64,000 bases of DNA from CAWKEY01 sp963696315 (lineage in GTDB: Bacteria; Pseudomonadota; Gammaproteobacteria; Methylococcales; Methylomonadaceae). The position numbers and the translations under genes are program-made. Positions 1-8,601 of this stretch are shown here, one piece after another. Numbering within the stretch: the first letter of the stretch is position 1; the number at the start of each line of letters is the position of its first letter. The DNA is taken from assembly GCA_963696315.1 (NCBI GenBank), contig CAVOJU010000007.1:1-64000 (forward strand), written 5' to 3'. The notes beneath the pieces are model-generated. The model was not told the origin of the DNA. It made no database searches and was given only the letters and a program-made list of their open reading frames with translations.

Positions 1-505
1 TACGGGCTTCTTGCTTCTCTATGTGCGTTAACGCACCGAATTGGCCAGACAGTTCCTGTAAGCTTTGAAACTCTCGTTAGCAAAATCAAGGGCATCATCA
101 TAGAATCTTCAAAAATATTTGCCGTAATACTGGCAACCCTCACAATGAGCGCATTGTACGTTCCCTGCGGGTCCTCCCGGACAGCAAGGCGCAACTGGCT
201 ACACCGGCGCGGCCGGAGGTACAGGCGCAACCGGAGCTACCGGAAACACCGGTGCAACTGGTGAGACGGGGGCTTCCGGCAGGGAAGGCGCACCAGGAGA
301 CACAGGTGCGCCCGGCGGCACAGGCGCAACTGGAGATACCGGGGCTACCGGCAGCACAGGTGCAAAAGGAAGCACGGGGGCAAAAGGAAAACCGAGTGGC
401 GGCACCGTCATTGTCGTACCGCCTGCTCCCCTAAGACTGCCAAGGGCGTGCCGTGGCTTGGTGTTTACGGGTTCGCTGAACTATCTAAACGTTAGTACCG
501 GCTAA
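1..505 (+). pseudogene. Collagen-like Gly-X-Y repeat protein, partial and frameshifted
   Basis: Frame 1 is open from the left edge and encodes a hydrophobic stretch (KIFAVILATLTMSALYV) near 112-160. At about 163-165 the reading must move to frame 2 (CCC read as CC), after which it gives PAGPPGQQGATG and roughly 28 uninterrupted Gly-X-Y triplets rich in GAT/GDT/GNT. It then runs through a non-repetitive tail to the TAA at 503-505. The hydrophobic segment followed by a triple-helix repeat suggests an exported collagen-like protein. The start lies outside the window or was not recognised. The indel sits in a C run, so it may be a sequencing artefact. Confidence 0.6.
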
Positions 506-516
506 GCAAGAGCCAG

Positions 517-597
517 TCATGATGAAACAGCAGGATAGAGCCAAGCCAGTTTACGTCGAGCATCTTGATTGGTGAAGCGCCAATTCACAGTTTTTAA
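517..597 (-). pseudogene. IS630-family transposase C-terminal remnant
   Basis: On the minus strand a 26-codon stretch reads ...NWRFTNQDARRKLAWLYPAV and ends at TGA (519-517). A WRFT-x(2)-DAR-x-KL-x(2)-LYP tail is typical of IS630/Tc1-type transposases. An in-frame stop lies just upstream (600-598), so nothing else of the gene survives here. The recognition is from memory of the family's C-terminus, with no alignment run. Confidence 0.5.
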
Positions 598-1038
598 TCA
601 ATGGGGTCAAATCAATGAGATCAGACTTCATTGATTATCAAAATATTGGCGCATTTATAGACACCGTGGGTAAGAGGACGCCCATACATCATCCTATCGA
701 ACAAAAGCGCCCGGAGTAAATTGGCTACATGATTTCGTTGGATAAATTGAGTTTGTACCCACTTTAGCTACAGGTACGCTAACTTCTGCCGCTAACGCAA
801 CTTTCCGTTCCACTGTGCCATAAACCCAATCTTCATCGGATCTTAATCAAACCAACAGGTTTTCTCTCATCTTGAATCTGTAATCTATGCTCAACCGTAG
901 CGGCTTGTGCGTAACCCTGGCCGCGATGGCTTTGGAGATGAACAGTTTTTAGCAATCATCATTCAATAAAGCCAAAAATACGGTTTTGGCAATATCGGGT
1001 AAATTTACAGTAATAATGTTGAATAAGGAAAAACTAAT
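598..1038. other. Intergenic region with possible decayed minus-strand coding
   Basis: No intact gene was found. On the minus strand, blocks between about 1010 and 713 read like protein in shifting frames: ITVNLPDIAKTVFLALLNDD, then GQGYAQAATVEHRLQIQDE, then DEDWVYGTVERKVALAAE, ending at TAG near 713. Together they suggest a frameshifted gene of about 100 codons that I cannot name. The last ~30 bases before 1039 serve the lipoprotein gene; an AAGGAAAAA purine stretch ends about 8 bases before its ATG. Confidence 0.3.
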
Positions 1039-1317
1039 ATGAAAAAAGTAATAAAGTTATCAATTGTTGCCCTGGTTTTCAGTCAGCTTGCAGCTTGCGC
1101 AACTACTTCAGATGTTGAAAATTTACAGTCGCAAGTTAATGGCTTGGACACTTCTGTAAAACAAGCATCAGCTGATGCAGCCAGCGCAAAAACTACAGCA
1201 GATGATGCGGCTGCAAAGGCAGAAGCCGCAGAAGCAGCAGCCAATCAGGCAGCCCAATTATCTCAAGAGGCCAATAGCAAATTGGATCGTGGATTCAAAA
1301 GATCAATGATGAAATAA
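1039..1317 (+). CDS. Lpp/OprI-like alanine-zipper outer-membrane lipoprotein
   Basis: This is a 92-residue protein with a lipoprotein signal peptide and the lipobox LAAC (cysteine at residue 20). The mature part is almost entirely helical and Ala-rich (residues ~28-80, repeated ADAA/AEAAANQAA) and ends in a basic RGFKRSMMK tail. Size and composition match the Lpp/OprI murein-lipoprotein group, which forms coiled-coil trimers between outer membrane and peptidoglycan. The terminal K resembles the residue Lpp uses for attachment to peptidoglycan, but covalent linkage is inferred only. It is monocistronic: debris lies upstream and 260 bp of apparently non-coding DNA lies before glpD. Confidence 0.8.
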   Translation: MKKVIKLSIVALVFSQLAACATTSDVENLQSQVNGLDTSVKQASADAASAKTTADDAAAKAEAAEAAANQAAQLSQEANSKLDRGFKRSMMK

Positions 1318-1581
1318 ATCATTGTTGCTTGAGAGCAGAAAAATAGCCTGGCGGCAAAACTACCAAGCTATTTTTCCTGACCGTATGGATTTCGCTCCAT
1401 CCAAAATGGCACGCCGTAGTCGATTGCCCTCACTTTTGGGTTATGGGCATTCGACCGGAAATTCGATGGACTTATATTGGTACATCGCTGCTCATTTAGA
1501 TTATCGGATTAATTTCGGCAGTTAGGCACTTCTTCGCCTGATTTTTTAAGCCCCCGCAAAACTTTGCAACGGCTCTGATTT

Positions 1582-3165
1582 ATGCAACGGGATTTCTCAG
1601 CACTTAAAGACCGGCACTTTGATGTGCTGGTTTGCGGCGGCGGCATTTATGGCGCCTGGACAGCTTACGATGCTGCCTTGCGTGGTCTGAAAGTCGCGGT
1701 CGTCGATCAGGGCGACTGGGCCTGTGCCACTTCTTCGGCATCCAGCAAGCTGGTCCACGGCGGCCTGCGTTATCTGGAAACCCTGGATTTCAAACTGGTT
1801 AGAAAAACCCTTAGCGAACGGCAAATGCTGTTGCAAACTGCACCGCACCGGATCTGGCCTCTACGTTTTGGTATACCGGTTTATCAACACAGCCGCTTAG
1901 GCTCATTCCGGCTGAAAGTAGGCCTGATGCTGTACGACCTGCTTGCAGCAAATGTACCGAAAAGCCAGCAGCACCAATATCATGCCGGCAACGATTTTGC
2001 AGAACGCTTCCCTGTTCTCGACACGGCCGGTTTAACGGGCGGATTTACCTATCTCGATGCCCAAACCGATGACGCCCGGCTGGTACTCGAATTAATAAGC
2101 GGAGCCCAGTCCGCCGGCGCGATTTGTCTGAATTATTGTCAAGTTACCGGTTTTTTGCAAAATCATAACCAGCTTTGTGGCGCTATTTGTCAGGACAAAG
2201 TAACCGGCGAAACCGGCAAAGTATTCGCCCGTCAAATTGTCAATTGCGCAGGCCAATGGTCGACGACGCTTGAAGCCGGCAATACCTACCGTCTGTCAAA
2301 AGGCGTGCATTTAATCCTGCCCGGAACAGGTCTGACTGAAGCGCTGCTATTGACCGCCCACTCCGATGGCCGGGTTTTTTTCCTGATTCCCTGGTACGGA
2401 ATGACCTTGTTAGGTACAACCGATACCGATTATCACGGCAATATTGACCAGGTCACTGTCGAGGCCGAGGATATAGATTATCTGCTTACCGAGGCGAACC
2501 ATTTTCTCAAGACAACAAACTGGACAAAGCAGGACCTTATTGGCCGCTACGCCGGTTTGCGGGTGTTAAAGCAAAGCCATCAAGACTCTCCTTCGACCGT
2601 CAGCCGCGACTGGGAACTATCTACCTCAGCCAATGGCCTGCTTTCTTCGATCGGCGGCAAATTAACTTCTGCCAGAGAAGATGCCGAAGTCATTGTCGAT
2701 ACGGTTTGCAAAAATCTGGGTATCACGGCGCCCTGTGTAACCTTTGGCAAAGCTTTACCCTGGCTGCCAGCTGACCGCTATGACGAATACCTGGCATCTG
2801 TTTTAATACAGGCAAACAGGCTTGGCATCGACACGGAAAGCGCACACTGGCTATTACGCCGGCACGGCCATCGTGTTAGCGGAATTTTCCAGCTCATCGA
2901 GCAGACACCTGATTTGGCAAACAGGATCACAAGCGCCCTGCCGTTTATCAGCGCCGATTTGATTTTCTGCGCCCAGCATGAAATGGTTGTGCATCTGGAA
3001 GATCTGTTGCGCCGCCGTATGCCCCTGCTGATTTTATCGAAAATGACGCGAGGCGAATTACAGCGCCTGGCCCAACTGACCGCCAAGTTGCTCAATTGGG
3101 ATAAAGCAAGCCTCGATAAAGAAATCGACTACTGCTGGCAAAAATATTTACACACCAATTCCTAA
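1582..3165 (+). CDS. glpD: FAD-dependent glycerol-3-phosphate dehydrogenase
   Basis: The 527-residue product oxidises sn-glycerol 3-phosphate to dihydroxyacetone phosphate at the inner membrane, passing electrons to quinone. The FAD-binding Rossmann motif VCGGGIYGAW lies at residues 18-27, and the family block SSASSKLVHGGLRYLE follows near 50-66. Conserved IPWYGMTLLGTTDTDY lies mid-protein, with SIGGKLTSARE ahead of the C-terminal helical domain. Length matches aerobic GlpD (~500 aa). The ATG at 1582 is right for the family N-terminus. No glpK or glpF is adjacent, so it is probably monocistronic, linking lipid or glycerol turnover to the respiratory chain. Confidence 0.93.
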   Translation: MQRDFSALKDRHFDVLVCGGGIYGAWTAYDAALRGLKVAVVDQGDWACATSSASSKLVHGGLRYLETLDFKLVRKTLSERQMLLQTAPHRIWPLRFGIPVYQHSRLGSFRLKVGLMLYDLLAANVPKSQQHQYHAGNDFAERFPVLDTAGLTGGFTYLDAQTDDARLVLELISGAQSAGAICLNYCQVTGFLQNHNQLCGAICQDKVTGETGKVFARQIVNCAGQWSTTLEAGNTYRLSKGVHLILPGTGLTEALLLTAHSDGRVFFLIPWYGMTLLGTTDTDYHGNIDQVTVEAEDIDYLLTEANHFLKTTNWTKQDLIGRYAGLRVLKQSHQDSPSTVSRDWELSTSANGLLSSIGGKLTSAREDAEVIVDTVCKNLGITAPCVTFGKALPWLPADRYDEYLASVLIQANRLGIDTESAHWLLRRHGHRVSGIFQLIEQTPDLANRITSALPFISADLIFCAQHEMVVHLEDLLRRRMPLLILSKMTRGELQRLAQLTAKLLNWDKASLDKEIDYCWQKYLHTNS

Positions 3166-3233
3166 AAACAGCCGCCCTAACGTCCACGCGGGAGCCGTTC
3201 GCGCATGACGCTCGATAGTAACAAACCTGTTCT

Positions 3234-3256
3234 TATAGCCCGCTTATCGGGCTATA
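3234..3256 (+). terminator. Candidate hairpin terminator after glpD
   Basis: TATAGCCCG and CGGGCTATA form a perfect 9-bp stem around a 5-nt loop. It lies 70 bases past the glpD stop and about 50 bases before mlaA. Only a short CTTT follows, so Rho-independent strength is uncertain. Confidence 0.5.
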
Positions 3257-3304
3257 CTTTAGCCAGCGCATCTCCAACCCAGCACACACAGGTATCCTGA
3301 CGAC

Positions 3305-4306
3305 ATGAAACACCCGATCAAGCCCCGCCTATTGTTGACAAGTCTGCTTATCTCAGGCGCACTGGCCGGCTGCGCGAGCACGCCCACTGCCGACAACCGC
3401 TCGACAGACCCCTTGGAAGGCTGGAACCGGGGCGCCCAGTCGTTTAACGATGATCTCGATGATGCCATTTTAAAACCCATGGCCAAGGGTTATCTATGGG
3501 CAACTTCCGATTCAGTCGATGAAGGCGTGACCAATTTCTTCAGCAATCTGAATGACATAGGCGTCACCGTCAACGATCTGCTGCAATTTAAAATGCTGCA
3601 GGCCGGCATGGATGCCAGTCGTTTTTTGATTAACACCACAGCAGGCGTCATCGGTATTTTTGATGTCGCCCAAAAGCTGGACTTACCCAAACATAATGAA
3701 GACTTTGGTCAGACCTTGGGCTATTGGGGCATCCCCTCCGGTCCTTATCTGGTCTTGCCTTTTGCCGGCGCCAGCTCACCCCGCGATGCCGTAGGCATGC
3801 TGGGTGATGCCTTGCTGGATCCGACCACCTATGCATTTTTGCTGTCCGGCGGCGCTATCAACGCCGTCTCGGTGGCTTCGAGCACACTCGACGTCACCGA
3901 TACCCGCGCCGGCCTGATGACCACTGAGAAAATCGTCGATGAAGGTGCAGTCGATCGTTATGACTTTATCAAGGATTCGTATCAGCAGCATCGCGAATAT
4001 CTGGTCAATGACGGCAATGTCCCGGAAGATGACGGCTTTGACCTGCTGGAAGAGGTGAATGCCGAAGCCAGCGATGACAGCAAACCGGTCAGCACGCCCG
4101 AAAATCCGGCGCCTGTTGACAGCACCCCTAAAGCCATCAGCCCGGCTGCAAATTCGGCTCCCGTGGTAAGCAACAGTACGCACTTGCCCCCGCCTGAAAC
4201 AAATCCCGGCGTGGTTGATCACAGCAGCCGCATCAGCCAAGAGAGCAGCAATCCCCCGCCCGTAACCACCCATTTCCTGGATTTATCGGCGCCCGAAGAT
4301 CAATAG
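3305..4306 (+). CDS. mlaA: MlaA (VacJ) outer-membrane lipoprotein of phospholipid transport
   Basis: MlaA sits in the outer membrane and removes mislocalised phospholipid from the outer leaflet, handing it to MlaC. The signal peptide ends in lipobox LAGC (cysteine ~23). Hallmarks follow: DPLEGWNRGAQSFNDDLDDAILKPMAKGY, then the DFGQTLGYWGIPSGPYLVLPF block near residues 135-155. At 333 residues it is longer than E. coli MlaA (~250) because of a low-complexity Pro/Ser/Asn tail after ~245. No mlaBCDEF is in view. Its 3' end overlaps the convergent RND gene by 7 bases. Confidence 0.92.
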   Translation: MKHPIKPRLLLTSLLISGALAGCASTPTADNRSTDPLEGWNRGAQSFNDDLDDAILKPMAKGYLWATSDSVDEGVTNFFSNLNDIGVTVNDLLQFKMLQAGMDASRFLINTTAGVIGIFDVAQKLDLPKHNEDFGQTLGYWGIPSGPYLVLPFAGASSPRDAVGMLGDALLDPTTYAFLLSGGAINAVSVASSTLDVTDTRAGLMTTEKIVDEGAVDRYDFIKDSYQQHREYLVNDGNVPEDDGFDLLEEVNAEASDDSKPVSTPENPAPVDSTPKAISPAANSAPVVSNSTHLPPPETNPGVVDHSSRISQESSNPPPVTTHFLDLSAPEDQ

Positions 4307-7300
4307 CGGTGCCTGGTTAAAACCGCATAACAGACCGGCGTCAAAATCAAACTGGCGGCCATGCCCAGTAACAATCCCGCTGACAAGGACAAGGTCATCG
4401 GAATCAGGAACTGGGCTTGTGGACTGGTTTCCAGTAGAGCCGGCAAGAATCCGGCGAAATTGGTCAGAAACGCCAGAAATATCGGCCGGAAGCGTGCCGT
4501 GCAGGCTGCACAAATCAGTTCGCCAATCGGCTTTTGCTCATGCTCATGCTCTTTCAGATAATCCAGTAACACCAGACTATCGTTGACGACCACTCCGCTG
4601 GCGGCAATCATGCCGACCAGCGACTCCATTGATAACGGCAGCCCCGCCAGGCCATGCGCAAGCACGGCTCCGCACCAGGCGACCGGGGCGGCCAACAGGA
4701 AAATCAAGGGTTTTAGATAGGAGCGAAACGGCACGGCGATTAACACGTAAATCGCCAACAAAGCGATCAGGGTGTTTTGCTGTAATGCGCCGGTCATGGC
4801 TTCCTGATCCTGGCGTTCCTGACCGATGTCGATGCTTAGGCCCGGATAACGTTGCCGCAAACTCACCAATTCAGAAGCCTCCAGCGCAGCATAAAGCGCG
4901 TTGACATCGGCTTTCTGCGCATCAACGCGGGCCTGCACTTTCAAGACGCGGCGCCGGTCTTGCCGGATCAGCTTGTCGATGCCGGGTACCAGCGCGACTT
5001 CGGCCAGGCTTCCCAGCGGAGCCAGTTGGCCGTCCGGAAGTTGAATCGGCATTGCCGCCAAGTCATCCAGCGACTGCCGTTGTGCCAGTGGGTAGCGCAC
5101 CATGACTCTGACTTCATGGCGTCCGCGCTGCAAGCGTTCCACTTCATCGCCGAAGTAGGCGTGCCGGACTTGCTCAGACAATGCTTCAAGCCGGATGCCC
5201 AAGCGTTCAGCCTCGGGCTTTAAGCTCAAACGCACTTCCGGCTGACCCGGTTCACTGGAATCTATGACATCATAAACGCCCGGATAGCCAGCAAGTCTGC
5301 GTTTAAAATCCTCGGCAGCTTTGGGTAGCAGCGCCGGGTCAGCAGCGCCAAGATCAAACTCAATGTCATAGGGCACATCGCCTTCCTTGTAGATAAAATC
5401 AATTCTGGTGCGCCCCAAATCACCGATGCGCTTACGCCACGCGTTGATAAAGTCCTCAACGATGATGCGTCGCCGCCCCTCCGCGGTAAACTCCGTCCAA
5501 AATCCGGCGCCATGCTCCCAAACGAGAGTTTCCAAACCGACAACGACGCTGACAGGATTCAGTTCATGGTTTTTTTTGCTGATGCCATCCAGTTCATCAC
5601 GAAGCGAGAAAAACGCCCGCTCTACCTGCTGCGCTCGATGGCGGGCTTCCCCGTAAGGCATATCTTGCGGAGTTTTGAGGGATACCCAAAAACTGTCCTT
5701 AACGACATCCGCCTGCACCGACATCCGGATGCGCCCGCTACCCACCCAGGCGGCGCACAGGAGTATCAGGACTGCAAAACCGGCAATGGTCAGATAACGC
5801 CAGTCCAGGGCGGCTTGCAGAAACGGGCGGTAATAACACTGGACAAATCGTTCCAGGCCCCGGTTGAGAATTGCGCGCACACGCTCCAAGCCGGATGCGG
5901 ATAACTTTGAACGACTGGGCGAAGCCAAATGCGACGGCAAAATCAGCAATGCTTCAATCAGCGAAAACACCAGGGTCAAAATCATCACCAGACAAATGGG
6001 CTTCATCATTTGCCCTGCCCAGCCGGGCAGGAACAAGCCCGGCAAAAAAGCCACCAGCGCAACCAGCACCGACAGAGTCACCGGCAAGGCGACTGCCTGC
6101 ACACCATTGATGGCAGCGGCAAGGCTGGCCTCGGCATCATGTGCCTGGCCTTCTTGCTGATGCGCGTACACGCTTTCACCGATGATAATCGCATCATCCA
6201 CCAGAATGCCCATTGCCAAAAGAAAGCCGAACAATGACAGCATATTCAATGAAATATCCAAAACCGGCATTAGCCACAACGCGCCCAGCACGGAGGTAAA
6301 AATACCCACACCCGCCCACAACGCGACGCGTAATCTCAGGAATAACGTCAATACCAGACACACCAGTACAAACCCGCTCAGGCCGTCTTCGACCAGAGTC
6401 CTTACGCGCTCTTCATACGCCTGGGAATCATCCCACCAGGTCGTTATCGCCAAACCTTCTGGCAAGCGCAACTGTTGTTCGGCAACATACTCTTTGACCC
6501 GGCGCGCCACTTCAACAGCGCTGTATTGGGTATGAACTTCCCAGCCCTGGGTGGGCTGGCCATCGTAATGCCATTCTGACAAACGTTCTTCCAGGCCATC
6601 TTTTATGACAGCGACATCGGCAAGCTGCAGCCTAATTCCATCGGCAGAGCTGCGCAGCAGCAGATTGCCGATACTGGCAACATCCTGGGCCTTGCCTTTA
6701 ACTCTGAGTTGCAATTCCCCGGCCGGCGTTTTGACCAGGCCATTGGATTGATCCAGCGACGCGCGGCGTATGGCTTCGGTCACATCATGCAATGTCAACT
6801 GGTATTGCTGAAGTTTGGCAGCCGATAATTCAATGGCGATTTCATAAGGTGTTTCATAATAATTCCGTACTTTACGAACGCCGGGAATCTTTTCCAGATC
6901 GGCACGGATGTGTTCGCCGTAGCGCTGCAGGGACAAGGGATCGGTGGGGCCGTGTAACGCGACCCAGATCACGCCGTCATCATTGTCGTGTTCGGCCCGT
7001 TTGACTTCGATTTTTTCCAGATTTTGCGGCAGCCGTGGAATGCCTTGAATGCGCCCCTGCAAAGTATTCAAGACTCGCTCGGGATCAGCATCCGGAAATA
7101 CCGATACTTTGATAATGCACTCGCCCTGCGGGATTTCGGTAGTCAGCCGTTTGATGCCCGGTATGTCATTAATCGCCTCCTCGATGCGCATGCAGACCGA
7201 TTGCTCGATTTCCAAAGGCCCGGCGCCCGGATAGCGCGCCGTGACATCAATTTGCTGCGGATTGAAGCGCGGGAAAACCTCCTTGTCCATGACCCGGTAA

Positions 7301-7410
7301 CCGGTCACGCCGCCGATCAAGATAAGCAGCATCAACAAATTGGCCGCCACCGGGTTGGAGGCGAACCAGGCAAGCAAACCGGTAGACTGCCGTTTTTGCA
7401 ACGACTTCAC
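4300..7410 (-). CDS. RND-family efflux pump inner-membrane permease
   Basis: This 1036-residue protein has the usual RND layout of 12 predicted membrane helices with two large periplasmic loops. The N-terminus FASNPVAANLLMLLILIGG starts TM1, and TM4 carries the proton-relay acidic pair in GILVDDAIIIGESVYAHQ. It uses protons to export small molecules through a tripartite complex. The start is GTG at 7410, overlapping the adaptor's stop (GTGA), which indicates translational coupling. It is the last gene of the exbD-OMF-adaptor-RND run and is intact, unlike its two partners. It resembles hydrophobe/multidrug-type RND proteins more than the metal type encoded near 57 kb. The substrate is unknown. 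Confidence 0.9.
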   Translation of the reverse strand: MKSLQKRQSTGLLAWFASNPVAANLLMLLILIGGVTGYRVMDKEVFPRFNPQQIDVTARYPGAGPLEIEQSVCMRIEEAINDIPGIKRLTTEIPQGECIIKVSVFPDADPERVLNTLQGRIQGIPRLPQNLEKIEVKRAEHDNDDGVIWVALHGPTDPLSLQRYGEHIRADLEKIPGVRKVRNYYETPYEIAIELSAAKLQQYQLTLHDVTEAIRRASLDQSNGLVKTPAGELQLRVKGKAQDVASIGNLLLRSSADGIRLQLADVAVIKDGLEERLSEWHYDGQPTQGWEVHTQYSAVEVARRVKEYVAEQQLRLPEGLAITTWWDDSQAYEERVRTLVEDGLSGFVLVCLVLTLFLRLRVALWAGVGIFTSVLGALWLMPVLDISLNMLSLFGFLLAMGILVDDAIIIGESVYAHQQEGQAHDAEASLAAAINGVQAVALPVTLSVLVALVAFLPGLFLPGWAGQMMKPICLVMILTLVFSLIEALLILPSHLASPSRSKLSASGLERVRAILNRGLERFVQCYYRPFLQAALDWRYLTIAGFAVLILLCAAWVGSGRIRMSVQADVVKDSFWVSLKTPQDMPYGEARHRAQQVERAFFSLRDELDGISKKNHELNPVSVVVGLETLVWEHGAGFWTEFTAEGRRRIIVEDFINAWRKRIGDLGRTRIDFIYKEGDVPYDIEFDLGAADPALLPKAAEDFKRRLAGYPGVYDVIDSSEPGQPEVRLSLKPEAERLGIRLEALSEQVRHAYFGDEVERLQRGRHEVRVMVRYPLAQRQSLDDLAAMPIQLPDGQLAPLGSLAEVALVPGIDKLIRQDRRRVLKVQARVDAQKADVNALYAALEASELVSLRQRYPGLSIDIGQERQDQEAMTGALQQNTLIALLAIYVLIAVPFRSYLKPLIFLLAAPVAWCGAVLAHGLAGLPLSMESLVGMIAASGVVVNDSLVLLDYLKEHEHEQKPIGELICAACTARFRPIFLAFLTNFAGFLPALLETSPQAQFLIPMTLSLSAGLLLGMAASLILTPVCYAVLTRHRY

Positions 7411-8599
7411 CGGCTATCCATTTCTGTGTGATCTTGGCTTACGTGTTCATCGACCTTAACCAGCATGCCTTCCACCGGCACATCGATGCCTGAAGTCACC
7501 AGCCGGTCACCGGCATTGAGTCCAGCGGTCACCAGGATGCGATCCGGTTCATTGCGCAAGACTTCGACGCGGCGGATGTGCAGCTTTTGCTCAGCGTCTA
7601 CCAGCATGACTTCTTGCGCTGCATTCATCGCCGGTTGCGGCAAACACAAACACGTTTGACATGGCTTTGCCGGCAATTTCAGCTTGCACAAAAAGATTGG
7701 GAAGTAGTGGCGGGCGCTGGGTGTTTTGCTGGTCTGCCCCGCGCGCTTCGGCAACCGCATACAACACACCGGTGCTTTCATCCAGCGCGCCTTCGGTACG
7801 TACGATATAACCCTCCCAGGTTTGCAGCTTCCCTGCAAACTGTGCAGTCAGACTGACTTTAGGGCCTTTATGAGCAGAAGCGTTCCGGGCTCCCAAGGGT
7901 AAGTCCAGAAAACCCAGTTGGGCGGTGGTCAGCGGCAATCTGATTTCAGCAACATCGGTGGAAAAAATCCGCGCGAGCTTGTCTCCCGGTTGAATGAATT
8001 GCCCCAGGCCGATGTTTTTGCTCAGCAAGCGGCCGGTAAACGGTGCACGCAGTTCGCAGCGGCTGCGTCTCACGCGGGCTTGCAATAAATTGGCCTGGGC
8101 TGCCTTAAGTTTGGCGCGAGCTTCGGCCAATTGCGGCGCTCTTAGCGTCAGTGCTGAAGGCACGCCCTCTCCCAATGCCTGCCATTCGTTATGAGCCTGA
8201 TCGGCCTGCGCTACTTCCATCGCCAACTGGCGTTTGACTTCGGCAATTTGTGCCTGAGCTTGAACAATCGCCGCGTCATAATCGCGCGCATCAATGGTCA
8301 CCAGCACCGCGTTGCGCTCAAAAAAACCACCGGCAACAAAATCGGAATGCAGGGCGGTAACCTTCCCGGCTACCTCCGGGATCAAATCAATTTCATTCCG
8401 CGGCGTAACGATGCCCTGAGAATGAACATGTAAGCCTCAAGGTTTGCGGCTCAACCTGGATAACAGTTACCAGAGGCACTTCAGCTTCAGGAAGCTGCAT
8501 GATTACCCGTGGCCGCGAAGCCATGATATCCCAGGCTGTGCCGATGCCCGTCAGCAGCAACAGAATGGGCAAGCCGGTTTTCAGACGGTTTTTTGTCAT
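7407..8599 (-). pseudogene. RND periplasmic adaptor (HlyD/AcrA-type membrane fusion protein), two frameshifts
   Basis: Three overlapping reading frames together give a complete adaptor of 396 codons. The N-terminal anchor MTKNRLKTGLPILLLLTG comes first, followed by a junction near 8420 into SQGIVTPRNEIDLIPEVAGKV. The lipoyl and long helical-hairpin segments follow, then a second junction near 7636 into LPQPAMNAAQEVML and the C-terminal beta domain. Each junction is fixed by removing one base from a T run, and the corrected length is an exact multiple of three. ATG 8599 lies 2 nt after the outer-membrane-factor stop, and the 3' end overlaps the RND start. Either a recent pseudogene or assembly indels. 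Confidence 0.8.
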
Positions 8600-8601
8600 A
8601 A

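Noticed and set aside
199..411. Minus-strand Pro/Ala/Val-rich 70-codon frame
   Set aside because: It is the exact antisense of the Gly-X-Y repeat; the plus strand carries the collagen signature.
252..434. Plus-strand 60-codon frame
   Set aside because: It lies in the wrong frame of the collagen repeat and has the Gln/Ala pattern expected of a shifted GXY repeat.
1322..1525. 67-codon plus-strand frame between the lipoprotein and glpD
   Set aside because: No ribosome site, no family-like features, and it begins 5 bases after a real gene; treated as non-coding.
3776..4273. 165-codon minus-strand frame inside mlaA
   Set aside because: Shadow of mlaA, whose own frame has clear family motifs.
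4852..6535. Many plus-strand frames of 60-130 codons opposite the RND gene
   Set aside because: All lie antisense to one intact 1036-residue pump; GC-rich codon bias creates such shadows.
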